Assembly: GCA_965644295.1 (NCBI GenBank)
Contig: CBFFRP010000080.1
Span: forward strand, 372,001-436,000
Direction of reading: 5' to 3'
DNA: 64,000 nucleotides
Origin: Paraphysomonas bandaiensis
Lineage: Eukaryota; Chrysophyceae
In this document: in pieces, positions 1 to 13,343 of the stretch
How positions within the stretch are numbered: the first letter of the stretch is position 1
How the letters are laid out: each line of letters begins with the position of its first letter
Program-made: the position numbers and the translations under genes
Notes under the pieces: generated by a model
Told to the model about the DNA's origin: nothing
What the model saw: the letters and a program-made list of their open reading frames with translations, nothing else
The model's database searches: none

Positions 1-3000
1 CCGGCTCCGCACACTCACAGCAGGTCAGATACTCCACGAGTTGGTCGTCCAAATCTGAAAGAGACATGTTAGTATTCAAGCGCTGGTTAAGCCATGGAAG
101 AGATACTAAATGCACACCAATTCCAAACAGGTCACTTTAATCATACCTTGATATTTGTGATTGATACGAGTTGGATCATTGGAATGAATCGAAGCAAAAC
201 AAGGAAAACAATATGGCACGGGCTGTCTGCGACCTCGCTTTTGAGGACTTTTTCCAGGAGGCTGACACTCAAAACATACTCGCATCGTTTTTCGTTCTTC
301 ACAGTTCACACAGACAGTGTTATCTCGTAAAAACGACGCAGTTGAAGCACCCACAACATTAAAAGCTGTGCCAGCAGAACCTAAATTGGAATGAAAAGCA
401 TTATTGGGTCAAACGCCGCAGCAAGCACCACAGTAACTGTACATCGAGAACAGAAACAATGCAGTATATAGGCCACACAGAGCACTCCATATATGCACAT
501 ACCCGCGCTCAATTGTCCCTCCTCCATGGTATCGAGATGTGGCCAAGCTTGGATCAAAGCGTCTGATCGTAGGTCACGTACTAGAGGTCGATACGGTTCC
601 AGCGGCTCTTCGTAGGTAGACACACCAACTGCACGGTTGTAGTAGTACAGACACTTGTCCCGGTCATTCCACAGCTGTTCCCAATCGGAGTTCTGCTGGA
701 CGCGGAGATTGGCAGCCTTTATGCGGGCTGACATGCGTCGCACAAAACTTTGCACAAGAATGCACGCCTGAATGCAAAAACAGTTTTAAAATATGCGCAC
801 ATTGAATTGTACATATTTTCAGAACAATATGCAATCCATTCTACATATGTCGAGACCAAATTAACTAAGAAATATGCTGCTATCATACTAAATGACGGAG
901 TTTCACCTTAAGACGAAGTGCTGAGATGCGCAAATATCGAAGCCTCTTGCCGATTCCTCTCACTCGCTTCTGGACCAAAAATGTCGCATCTTCAACTTGC
1001 TGTATGTAGGCCATCACGTCCCGACGTAGTATCAGACATGCTTTAGCTTCTGGTCCCCTAATAATTTGTACATGCGCATAAAACGTCGACATAAGTATTG
1101 AAGACACCATGCATTTCAAGTCAAAATAAAACTTACGTTATTCGTTCCCGGGGTCTCTCTGAGTTTTCATACTCGTGATCAACACCAACAATCAAATTAT
1201 CCGCTCGCTGTAAAGCATCTACCAAAACTTTGCGAATAATATTTATCTTTAGAGCGCGACATATAGCTATTAGACGACGGGTTGCGCCTTTTAAAATCAT
1301 GTATGCCTCACGTTCTTCCACATATGTACTCGTCGTCGGCTTGTCCACAATCAAATCCACGTTTTGCTGACAGCAAAGACACGTCAACAAAAATGTAATC
1401 CAACATAAACAGCACAATAAGAAATCATGAAAAAACATGCAACACAAGTAGGGTCAATTACATACAGCTTCAACGAAGTACCTGTGCAAGGGCGGGCTTT
1501 CCCGGATATCTATCTAAGAAAGAGTCAAACTGCATCTTTGTAATCGGAAAATTTGATTCCAGCATTCCAGCAGAAATATTTTGAATTCTTGAAACACTGT
1601 TGCGATAAGCTCTATTCAGCCGCTGCTTAATTGCTTGCTCAGATGCCAATATACACTCTTTAATTGTTCGGGGATCATCTGGTCCAGTGAAGTAGTTGAT
1701 CAACGTAACTGCTTGAGTTCGTTTATCCACAGGGGTATTCTTCCACCATTCTTGCAGCTTCGTAAAGTCCCTGACATCCCCATGACGGGTAATCCCAATA
1801 TTCACAAACTTATCCTTCGTAAAATGCATAACGTCTTCGAATGTGTACTCTTTGGATGCAGAAGGCTTGGAGTGGAAGTAGTTTGAGACTGCCTCAGCGA
1901 CTTCAACGTATCCAGTTCGATGCAACATTTGCACAATCGACACACCTGAATGACACCCCATGAGCCAATCATAACATTAAACATTAGGAAAGGAATATCT
2001 ACGCAAACAAACGGTAAACAAATACTACAGAAAATAACTACAGCACGCAGGGCCGGAACACCCAAAATTGATAGTCCACACCTTCTAAACCTTCACCAAT
2101 ATAAGCCACTTGTTGGTAGCGAATAATTGCACTGGCGACAACGGTTCCTATTGAGTCTTGCATAAGTAATTTTCGCATAAACTTCTTGGCCTTGTAGACA
2201 GCCCACACGGACTGTATTTTCATGGCATGGAAGTGATCCCCGGGGCTGTACAAGGGAGGTACTCGCATCGTCTCCCCCGTAACTTGATTGTGGTATGTCG
2301 TTTCTTCTGCTCCCTTTGACCCTTCTTTAACTTCGTACCACCCGTATCTCAACGCCACCTTAGTGTAATACACCCTGCAGAACCCACTGTATTGTAACTG
2401 ACGCAGCGGCTCCGCAGCATGGATCATCCCTCGTATAGCTTGACCAGGAATAGAGTTTCGGCTATCTGGGAGTCGTAGTGCACTCTTCCAATTGTCCTTG
2501 AATTGCTCTTCGTAGTGCTATAAATTTTAATAATATTAATTCCCATGTACGTAAAAACTATTTCATATACAACAAATGCAAAGTATTAACTTCGCGACTT
2601 ACAAATGAATGATAGCGGCCATGGTACAATGCATAAGACAGTGGAAAATGTAAACAAAAACGTACCAGTGCCAACTGTCCTTTTTCCAAAAGTCTGGCTT
2701 TACGAAGGTTCGCATAATGTGCTGCTCGTTCTTCTCGCTTGGCATAGAAATGCATCAACCGATTCCTCTCCTTGAAAAATGCTTTTATTCCTTTCGGAGA
2801 TGGCCGAATTAAATTTCTCGGGACCCGAACTTCTTTTTCACCATCATCATAACGAATCGTGTACTCATACTCATTCGTTACAGGAGACAGCTGAATAGCA
2901 ACTATCGTTCCGCGATAAAAGCAAGCATCACCCTTATATCGCGCCTCTATTAAGCTTCCAACATCGTAATTCATTTTGAATAAACGATTAGGACTAACAT

Positions 3001-6000
3001 TTTTAACTATTGCCCCTGTTACGAGCCGAACGTCATACTTAAGTTTCGTTTTTGATAGTTTGAGTATGATAACAGTTTTATACTCGTCTTCTGTGGATTC
3101 CATTTTGAGTAGCACCCACTCATGAGGGTGAAACACATCAGTATCCATAAACTTATACTTAAAAGGAAGAAACGACTCTGGCGATGTATCTTCCACCGAT
3201 TCTTCCGCTTCCACATTACGTATGGAAGAAATTAACCGCTTCGTTATGCCTACAGTTACAGTGACGGCTCTTTGTGTTCGCCCAAACTCCTCCACCATTA
3301 ACTTTTCGTGGTTGGCCAAAGCTTCTAGTCTGGCTGCTTCGCGCTCGCGCTTACGCTGATAAACTTTTACCAGCCATCGTTGCACTGTCCACTGTATCCG
3401 CGTGGCCGCGTTCCATTCTTCAGCAGTATATTGTGGCATCTCGTATGTACTCTCTTCGTTGGTGATAGAATTCGTCCAATAGGCATACCCTGAAGGGTCA
3501 AGCTCCTCTTGCCATCCATATCTAGGGATCCATTCAAGTGTCATTCTGATAACTTCCAAGCGTTCATGCCGAGCAGCATGTATGGCATCTAACTTCCATT
3601 GAATTTGTTCAATACGCCGTAACTTCAACCACGTTTTGTGCACATGGTTCGTTGTTCTCATGTCAGTATATTCATCAGTTTTGTCACTCAAAAATTGAGC
3701 CACTCTCTCTCTCTTGAACTTCATAACTAACTCTCTATTGTACCACAGATTCTTTATACTAGTTACTGCACTGTCTCCTTGAGTAAGCTTTTCGAGTGCA
3801 TTGAAATATAGCTTACAAATACCGACATTTAATTCCAGGTCAATATCATCCATAGAACCGTAGAAAGGCCGCTCGACAGACTCTGCTACTGTCGCCACCT
3901 TGTCAGTTCCCTCGTTTATAATAATTTCATCGTCTGGCAACTGTGGCTTTGATGGACTTTTACGGGAATTTTTTCGTCCTTTCTTAGCCATTGCAGCTTT
4001 GAATGCTTCCTCGGCTTTTTTCTTCTCTTCGCGTTCTTTAGCCTGACAAATAGTAGTCAGAAATTCACTATACTCGTAATACGCAAGAATATTGCAATTT
4101 ATTTACAACTGCAAATTACATATTTATAACTACAATATACCTTTGCCACCACAAACAAAAAGCGGCGTTTATAGTTCGAAACTTCTACTGCCGCTGCAGT
4201 GATTAGGTCTCGTAGATAGCCCTCTGGAAGGAGAAGTGAGAGCTTCTCGACCGCCATCTGCAAGCATTCAGCACAAGCCTTCAGACGGTCTAAATCCCAC
4301 TGTTTCTCTGCAATAGCGTCCTTGGTCAAAACGTCAGGAGGTGAACTCATTTCCTCAATAAGCGCCCGAACTTCAGAAGGAACTTTCGGTACGACTAACG
4401 CTCTAGTTACCTGCAGTATTACAACAAATCAGCACCTTTGGACTACTGTATGGCGGAAAACACACACAAGGAATATATTCTTCAAAATGTACTAAACCCG
4501 GCAGTTCTTTACAAAATACACCACACAGCAATATCAACGTACTTGAGATTTCGTAAGGACGTATCCCACACTCTTATAATTGCTATACTGATGCCATGCT
4601 TTGGAGGCTAAAGACTTCGCCAAATTTTCTGCACGGGTGGAGAATGCAGCACCGAATCGTTTAACAAAATTAACAGTCACAAACTTTTCAAAGTTTTCCT
4701 GAGAAATAATTTCTTGTACTGCGAACAAATCCTACATAAATCACGTATATTAGTATGACATTTGTGTAAACCGCTGAAAATCACACCAGTATTGCCTCCC
4801 TTCCTTTGGCATTTCTTGGAGGAATGGATGGCCATAAGTGACTCATAATCTCTTGGAAAGCAGCTTTGGGTGGCTTACTCTTGGCACGTACTGCTCTACT
4901 CGTCACGTTGGTGTCCTTGTTGGCACTTTTCTCTTCCTTTTTCATCCATCTCGTGTACAGTGTGGTTAATTTGTCAACATTCAACTGCCTTAAGTCTGCA
5001 GCATACTTGTATTGCTTTGTCGGAAACATAGGAAGTAAATCCGACATACCAAGTCGACGTAAAAACGCCGAGGTCAATAATCCAGCACGAGGATCACGGA
5101 CATGATAGTACTTGCACACATCCACTCGCAACCGCACTAACACATCATGAGCTGACTGACATTCGCGGTACGGATTGGAGTCAAGGCGCTTCAAAGCCAT
5201 TACTTCCTGTACTGCTTTCACAAAAGCCCCTGATCGACGCCAGAAACGTTGAAGCTTAATCACAGATATACCCATTTCTCGGGCCTTTACTTTCGCATGA
5301 CGGATCGCCATGCGTACTAAGTACCCTCGGGCCCGACACTGCACACGCCGAATGTACATGTTATGTTCCGCAACTACCAGGCGAGTAACGTTCATTAATC
5401 CGCGACCAATTATATTCCCTACGACCTTTCGAACCATACCAGTTGCCTCATCACGAAATTTCTTGTGCCACATTAATCTCGCAATGAAAAATTTCATCGG
5501 ACGTTGAATAATGAATGCCGCACGATGCCGAACCACAAAACGTCTAGCTGTGAATCCATGACAGAGCGACTGAATTCTTTCCGCTGCTTTGTATTCAATC
5601 GCCCACCGCTCAGCATCTTCCTTATCATCCAGCCACTTCGCACGTAGATACATATGACGAATAAAACGGCCGCTCTTGCAAAACCACCACGCACGCGCAA
5701 TGATTCGAGAGCATCTAGCAAAAGTAATCAGATGGGCTATCACACTTCGATAGTATGTAGATGTTACCTGTGCTTATACTTCATCATCCCCCTGGCCCAA
5801 TGATGCAATTTTCTGGACGCCCATTTGATACGGCGTAGACGAGACACAGATTTAAGACCACGTGTGCCGCGGAACCAACACTGAAGTTTAATAAGCGAAG
5901 ATATAATCCGCTTATTGTAGTGAACACGATACACGCGTTGTATCTTCCGAGAGCTATAGTAACGAGCCATATCGTCTGCCATCTGTTCGAGTTTATCGTC

Positions 6001-8958
6001 CTCAATATCCATCATACGGTAGGCACACATCAACACAAACGTGTGATAAGCTCCAGTATGCCGGTACCAGTTTCGCTGCATTACGAGGGCCGCCCATTGA
6101 CGTCTCGCAATATGATGGCGGATGGCTTTGCACTGCAAATAAAATAATTAGTGAATATAAGAGGAAACATGTAAGAAGTGCAACGCGTATATGCCTATGC
6201 CAGACTTAAGAGATATGATGTTACCAAAGTATTCCACAGCAGTGTACACAAAAACGACACCAACCTTCTTTTTGGCAAGGTAAATGCGCCATTGACACTG
6301 GATTTTAATAACAGGTTCCATTGGTTCCTCAACTGACTGCCACAGGCAATTCAGTAGGCGGTGTTTCAACAGAATACATAAATATCTACGGATATACTTC
6401 TGTGCAATAATTGTATAAAACTTGAGTTTCTTAAACCAATTCCGTTTTATAGTTCGCCTTGCCCAGGACTGACATTTAATCGTAGTTGCCTTGAGACGTC
6501 GATATTGTACCCACTTAGGATACATCCTTACAATACTCTGGAGTAGAAGCACTCGCCTTAACTGAACAAGATAATCTTTCTGTATAAAGAATCTTCGCCA
6601 TTGCGTTTGAATTAAAATCGCCGCTTGCCAAAGCATGCGCCTTGTCGATCGTATAATCCGTGGAATAAAATATAACACCAGACGATGCGGGCCCAAGTAT
6701 ATGTCACTCAAGGGGCCATTATATGGGCCTGCAAGATGAAGCTGGATGAATTTCTTCCTATCTCTCCACCATCTATATAAACATTGTATGGGTAACGCTG
6801 CTCTCTCTCTCTCTAGAAATATGCTTTTGGAAACAATCTCCCGCCACTTCGTAAACCACAGATTAATTTGTTTGGTTTTACGATCCTGTAGCCACCCTTG
6901 AATCAAGTGCACTGACGCTATTTTCGCGTACTTCGGCCTGCGAGCAACAGTTTCTTGTTGCAGCAAAATAATTTTCCAAATTCCCATTGCAAGGGCTAAA
7001 TAATTCAATCTCTTGACACGACAAAAAGCTTTCATTGCTTTTTGAAAAACTTCCCTCGATCGGGCATTACCACGGTCTACCACAAGTAGATATCGCGGAG
7101 GTAGAGAAGAGTACTGAATTTTTACAGTGTCTAGCATCAAAGCCTTCATGGCTTGAATAGATTTCAAGTGGGTATTCTTTTCGGATTGAAGATTCTGTTG
7201 CATTTCATTCTGCAATTTTTGAATAACAGAAGCATTGACTGCTTCGACCCCATCCCCAGAAGATATCTCCTCAAGGGTTCTAAAGTTATTCTATTACCAC
7301 AGGAATAGCAGCACAACCTAGATTTTACATACCTTCTGAGAAGAATTTTATTTTTATTTTGTATTTGTAACTCTTCTCTCAGAAGCTGCTTCAATGTGTT
7401 TTTAGTAATAATAATCGATCGGGCTCCTTCCATCGCCATCTGCTGTTGTGTCTGCTGCTTTTGCTGCACTGCAACCGCTTCTCGCAGCACAGCTGCCTTG
7501 CTAGGAGACATCACAGAAGGAGGGGGAGTCGGGGCTCCACCTACAGAGTGTGGAGCAACACTAGGGCTTTTATGGAGCGGAGCGTTGTCCACCACTCTTC
7601 CAGCGGCTGAGCTGGATATAGTGTGCATCAGCACCTTCCCATTCCTGGTGTGCTGCGCCCATTGCGGTAAATTCATACCGAGCAGGGGTGTCCACAAAAG
7701 CACGGCCTCCTTGACTGCATCTTTATACATATTTGCATCTACGAGTACATCGCTGCTTTTACCAAACTTAGCGCGCTTTGATTTTTTCGGGTCAAACGGA
7801 ACAACTAGGTCGCTAACATATGACAACATCGCTTGCATGCGTTGATAGTCCTCAGCAATTTTGTCAGCCTGTTGCTGCATATGACCTCGCGCGCGAGGGA
7901 GGGGTGCGAGGTTACTACTTAGTCCTGCATTCGACAATGTGTCAGTGCAACCTAGTAGATTGGTGTACACAAATACTATACTAGAAAACAAAAACAAAAC
8001 TGCACCGTGACACACGCATCGCATTACAACTTTCACAATATCATTGTATCTTATATATCACATACTCATTTATTCTGTATATAAAGAAAAACAAATGCAG
8101 TGTCTGTGCCTTACCTGGTCCAGTCTGTGGCACCCATATACGAGATTTTTGATATCCAAGTCGCTTATCCATCTCATACATATTGTAGGGATTTACGCCA
8201 GGTACTAGTCGCTCAGGTTTCGCTTTGCTCCCCGTTAATACTGACTGACGGGGTTTAAGGAATTTCTGACGGGTGAGGGACCGATGGGGTGGTTTCGTCA
8301 GTGCATTGGCAAGAATTCCAGCATGCTTTACTGGGGCAGTTTTACTGAGTAATGTAATATGGGAAGAAGTAGAAGATGTAGAGGTGACACTTGTTACACT
8401 ACTTTTACTTCCATAAGAATTTACTGTGTTGTCATCAGTACAAGTGGAGTCTGTGCTTTTGGCAGGAAGCTCATCCTTTTCGTTCGTCTCATCCTTGGGC
8501 ACATCAGTATTGATCACACCAGTGGATTGTGAACGCACAAGAACTGTGTTAGTGGTGCTGTCATCTTTACTGTGGTACACTTTACTATCTTCCCTTCGAG
8601 TAGAGGCTGACGCAGTGTTAGTCGAGTACGTTACAGCATTGTCATCGGTTCCACGAGAGGCAGGTGAAACGCCAGCAAACAACGATTTGGAATCCAATAT
8701 TTTCGCCAACATAAGGAAGCATTCAGTGCGAACAAGCTGGCGCTTTCTTAAATCGGGAAGGCGGTCTTCACGATTGAGTATTAGCATGATGCTGTCCAAA
8801 ACCAGTTGGTTAATTTTCATTCGGTCGACAACACTGGGTATCCTATCAGCCTCCACATACGACTGAATAAAGCGTAACGCATTCAGTCGAGCATCTAGAG
8901 GAGAAGAAGGTGTTTCCAAGATGAAAACAGCGTCTGGGAGAGTCTGGGGTATGTTCAT
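1..8958 (-). CDS. Giant IQ-motif / WW / Tudor-like / B-box protein (3' end outside window)
   Basis: I read fifteen exons with consistent phases: 8958-8115, 7951-7333, 7279-6265, 6132-5768, 5714-4787, 4731-4543, 4410-4141, 4042-2666, 2517-2082, 1945-1482, 1366-1137, 1057-907, 767-503, 365-147 and 54-1 (continuing). They give at least 2,475 residues. Residues 1-490 are Ser/Thr-rich and low in complexity. Residues about 560-1100 hold around ten IQ-like motifs (for example AAERIQSLCHGFTARR and VIKIQCQWRIYLAKKK), expected to bind calmodulin. WW-like domains lie near 1587-1613, 1927-1960 and 2324-2355. A Tudor/Agenet-like segment with YDDGEKEVRVP lies near 1770-1825. A B-box-type zinc finger (CVNC, CFEC, YCFPCFASIH) lies near 2400-2450, and a further CxxC begins at the edge. 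IQ plus WW plus B-box suggests a cytoskeletal or ciliary scaffold; this is inference. Divergent from the GFAT gene. Alternative: two adjacent genes, but the unbroken phase argues for one. Confidence 0.8.
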
Positions 8959-9497
8959 TTCAGACGTCTATCAATCACAACGCAGTAACAAAGATATAAA
9001 GAGCAAGCACCTCTGTCATCATCAACCCACAGCACTTTAATGCTACAATGACTGGTCTAATACCGCACCATAGAGGGGCATCTTACTCGAGTCGCATATG
9101 AATCTAATCGACTATATTCAAGTCGTATTCGAAATGCTTCGATCTCATCTTACGAGGTCCGCAGACACATACATATACATACATAGACATGTATAGTCGA
9201 TACGAGTATAACATACACGGTATACTCCTTGCTAGAGCACTGTATTTTGGGGTCGTTTCATACAGACACACATAACATATTGCTGTATGCTGTACAGTCC
9301 TACGTATTTGTATATTATGTATATGTACTCCTGCATGTAGTCTGTCCTGCATGTAGTCTGTTACCACGTACGTACCGTGTATATCTTGTAGCTGCATGTC
9401 ATATGCATCGGCTACATGCAACACGCCATATACAAGAGCAAACAACATACCTGTACCGTTGCATACACAACCCCACATTCTACTACCTATTAAATAG
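8959..9497. promoter_or_regulatory. Divergent intergenic region between the IQ giant gene and GFAT
   Basis: This 539-bp gap separates two start codons that face away from each other. It is rich in CATA/TACA steps at 9168-9190 and has a GTATAC palindrome at 9220-9225. Short open frames here (for example 9104-9478) are low-complexity and are not supported as genes. It probably carries both promoters; no TATA box stands out. Confidence 0.45.
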
Positions 9498-12400
9498 ATG
9501 CTTCGAAATTATGCCCGTGCAGCACGTCAGTGTGGCGGACTGAGTCGCCCGCTATCGTCACTAGTAACGGGGGCTCACACCAGTGATGGAGAGGGCACAT
9601 ATACACGCACTGCGCTAGCCAAGTTCGCTGCAGCTATTCCTGTAGTGGCATTTGTGTTATTTAACGAATTGCAGGGCAAAAAATCTGAAAACTGTGGGAT
9701 TGTAGGTCGGTGTTACTGCTGCTGTGAGACAAGATTAACTATAACTATTAACTCTATGGGCGGCAGGCATTGTTGGCTCTGATGACGCTAGTTCGTTTCT
9801 TTTAGACGGTCTAAAGGTGCTTCGAAATCGTGGTTATGATTCTGCTGGTGTCGCGACTATTGATAGTCAAGGCTCCCAATTAGAAATAACGAAATTTGCG
9901 TCTCGTGCTTCTACTGCTGATAGCATTGATCTGCTTGCGTATGTGCTACACAATTTAAGTATATAAGAGATTTACCTGCGTTTTGTAGAGCCAATTCTTC
10001 CCATCATAAAGGACATTTTACTGGAATTGGACACACCCGCTGGGCCACGCATGGAGGAAAAACGGATAGTAATGCCCATCCCCATGCGGACTCGAAGGGG
10101 CGTATTGCGGTTGTACACAACGGAACGATTAATAACTCATATGAACTGAGGTAATAGCATAATTGTTGTATTTGTCTGTCCGTATTACCACGGAAATGCT
10201 TCTTAAAATCCTAGTTTTATTGCATTGACATGTTCGTTATATAGAAAGGATTTGATAGCTCAAGGGATAAAATTCGCGTCTGAAACTGATACAGAAGTGA
10301 TTGCCCAACTGATAGGACAATATTTAGACCAAGGAATGGATACTAAGGAATCTGTAAAACATGCTCTCAAAAAGTATGCAAGAAAATCATTTTTGTATCT
10401 CCGCCAGTTCACTATTATTCCGTGTTTTATCGTAATGTCGTAACCCGTAATTGTAGATGTGAGGGTACGTGGGGACTTGCAGTTATCAACAAATCTAAAC
10501 CGAAAGAAATTATAGTCGCTTGTAATGGTTCCCCGATGGTGATATTGCTTCATATGTTGCTGTACCTTGTTCAGTAATGGAGTCATGTGAATGTAGATGA
10601 TTGGCCTCAGTCAAGGCCGTACCTTTATTGCCTCAGAAACCTCAGCTTTCAGCAATTACACTAAGAATTTTATTGCTATGAAAGACGGTGAGATTGGGGT
10701 GGTGACGGAGGGAGAGTCCTCTCTGGACACGGCACGGGTAGAAGTTGCCCCAGAGAGTGATGTGCTCCTTTCTCCAGCACCGTACCCGCACTTCACAATC
10801 AAGGTAGTAAAGAAGCTATATTAGAATATAGATTCTGTTTCTGTACTCTATTTTTTGGGTACGTTGTGATATAGGGAGTTACTTAGTACATATTTACCAT
10901 AGTACATATTTACCATGAACTTTTTCATGTCTGTTAAAGCGTTGATATAAATTTATTTGTGCAGGAGTGTGTTGAGCAGCCACTCTCTATTGCCCGTGCG
11001 CTTGGTTATGGTGCTCGTATGAATGGCCAAACAGTAAGTGCATGTGTAGAGCTGATTATACTTGTAATACGTAGTGCATATATATCAAATTACTCTTGAA
11101 AGGCCTATATTAAGTGGTCGCAATGTAATTGGTGCTGTAGATTGTATTAGGTGGATTGGACATGAATAATCAACTTCTTGCTTCCACACGCAATGTCATA
11201 CTGACCGGTTGTGGCACTTCAAAGTTTGCGTCGGAATTTGGCGCCAAGTTAATGAGAGATTTAGACTGCTTTGATACTGTATTTACTGTTGACTCTGCAG
11301 AAGTATGGCTATCATATGCGCTCGTATCACAACACTACATGAATTGATATTTTGACAGTATGCTACTACAAATACCCTGTTGAGCTATATTTTGTTTCAG
11401 GTCAGAAGGAGTGATATTCCTAAATCAGACGGCTTGATGATGGCAATATCTCAATCCGGAGAGACCAAAGATGTTCACAGAGCTGTGAAAGTTGCAATGG
11501 AGACAGGAATGCCGTGTTTATCGGTAGTTAATACAGTGGGTTCTTTGATTGCAAGGACAACGGGAATGGGTGTATACCTGAACGCCGGACGAGAGCATGC
11601 AGTTGCCTCAACCAAGGCTTTTAGTTCTCAGGTATGGGATGCTCCCTTTATATAACATATTTGCCTTTGTATAACGCCCGTGAATAGTAGTAGCTACATG
11701 TTATTTACATTAGTTTCTGTGCGGGGCTGTTACTTTTTACATTTAAATTCAGTATATACATGTGTACGTAGCATCCATCCAGTCTGTAAGCTTGTATATC
11801 TATTCAGGTTACCGTTTTGGCATTGATTGCTCTCTGGTTCCGAGCGCAACGAGAAGAAACGATGGGGCTGAAGGAAAGTCGTTTAAAATCGGAACTCCTG
11901 GAGGCTCTACAACGGCTGCCAATATCATTTGGTATGGGTTTGCGGAGTCGACCTCAATGTAAAGCAATTGCAGAGGTAGAATAGTACTGTCTGCTGATAC
12001 TCACACATTGCAATATTTACTGCATGAAGTGTCTTATGAAGCTCTTGACTTACAGGAATTGGTAAATAAGCACCACTTATTCATCCTCGGTAAGGGGTAC
12101 GCAGAACCAATTGCTCATGAAGGTGCGTTGAAAATTAAAGAGCTCTGTTACTTGCATGCGGAAGGATTTAGTGGTGGGGCATTGAAGCACGGACCATTCG
12201 CTCTCATTGAAGGGGAAAGTGGGCCAGATGGACCAACCCCATTGATTGCTATTATATTGGATGATGATCATGCGAATTTAATGCGTACCGCTGCTGAAGA
12301 GGTAGCATTGTGGCAGTTCGTCTACGTTCCATCAGTGCTCTGATTACATGCATGTAGGTGAAAGCTCGTGGTGCAAAGGTGTATGTTATCACAGATAATC

Positions 12401-12642
12401 CTGTGTTAGCACAAGGCATTGATCCTAACCCTGTTATTATTCCTTCTAATGGACCTCTGACAGCCTTAATTGCTGTTTTACCTCTCCAGGTGAGAGCAAA
12501 GCTGTTAGTGATTTTGTGATGAGAATTTTAAATATATAATGTTGCGTATATCTTGTAGCTTATCGCCTACGAGTTGTCTGTCCTTAAAGGAATTGACCCC
12601 GATGTTCCTCGCAACTTGGCTAAAGCAGTTACCGTTGATTAA
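9498..12642 (+). CDS. Glutamine-fructose-6-phosphate aminotransferase (isomerizing) with N-terminal extension
   Basis: Thirteen exons: 9498-9705, 9767-9938, 9989-10150, 10245-10373, 10457-10538, 10597-10803, 10965-11033, 11141-11302, 11401-11631, 11808-11975, 12056-12301, 12358-12489 and 12559-12642. They encode 683 residues. The enzyme family makes glucosamine-6-phosphate from fructose-6-phosphate and glutamine, the first step of the UDP-GlcNAc/chitin pathway. The class II glutaminase part has [27 protein letters not shown] and HNGTINN. The two SIS domains show [31 protein letters not shown] and the C-terminal NLAKAVTVD. Oddity: the expected N-terminal nucleophile Cys is residue 66, behind an Arg-rich leader and a hydrophobic stretch (residues 43-56). 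That looks like a mitochondrial or membrane-anchored form, and the Cys would need proteolytic exposure. The first donor reads GTCGGT. The family call is secure; the location is inferred. Confidence 0.93.
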
Positions 12643-13229
12643 ACTGCATTCATTTGAGTGTGCTCTTTGACTTGCGTGATTGAAAGAAAGTAAGGTTCCT
12701 GATTTTTTGTAACTGAATTCACATGGGTACGTTTCAAATTTCTATAAATCTACATTTCAAATTTAAAGAATAATTAAAGAATTACACAAAATGGTGTCTT
12801 GATAAGTTTGAGTGGTCTTAATGAGAATACCATTCTGAAAGGTTTCGTGATATCATTCGTTTACAACTCTAGTGCAGTGTACAGTGCTATCCATGACGAA
12901 TTTATGTGTCCATCTACACGTTGATCGCTCTATAAAAATTTAATGAAAGCGTTGTCGAAAACTACAAGAGTTTGAAATTAAGCACAACAGTTTCGATATT
13001 TTCTTTACAAAGGAGTATGGAGTTGATACTTCGAAATGAAGCAGTTAGAATCGTTGACAGAAATGTTGAGTTAAAAATGGTGTCCCCTATACTAATATGT
13101 AATATGTATGAAGGAATGAAATGCCGACTACAGCTTTAAAGAGGGCTGAATGTATATGACGAACCCAGTACATTATATTGCATTCATGAAACTATCTTTA
13201 TTGTCTACTCGTACTAGCGTAAGACGTTG
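12643..13229. other. Intergenic, AT-rich
   Basis: I see no gene, RNA or repeat in this stretch between the GFAT stop codon and the hAT relic. Confidence 0.5.
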
Positions 13230-13343
13230 AATCACTGGACAGGACCGTCGAAATTCGAAATGGCAAACGCAAGAAACGCTGCTGCTGCATTTGAAAGTCA
13301 CAGAACCACCAAGAAGTTACGACCACAGATTGGCACCCAGTAT

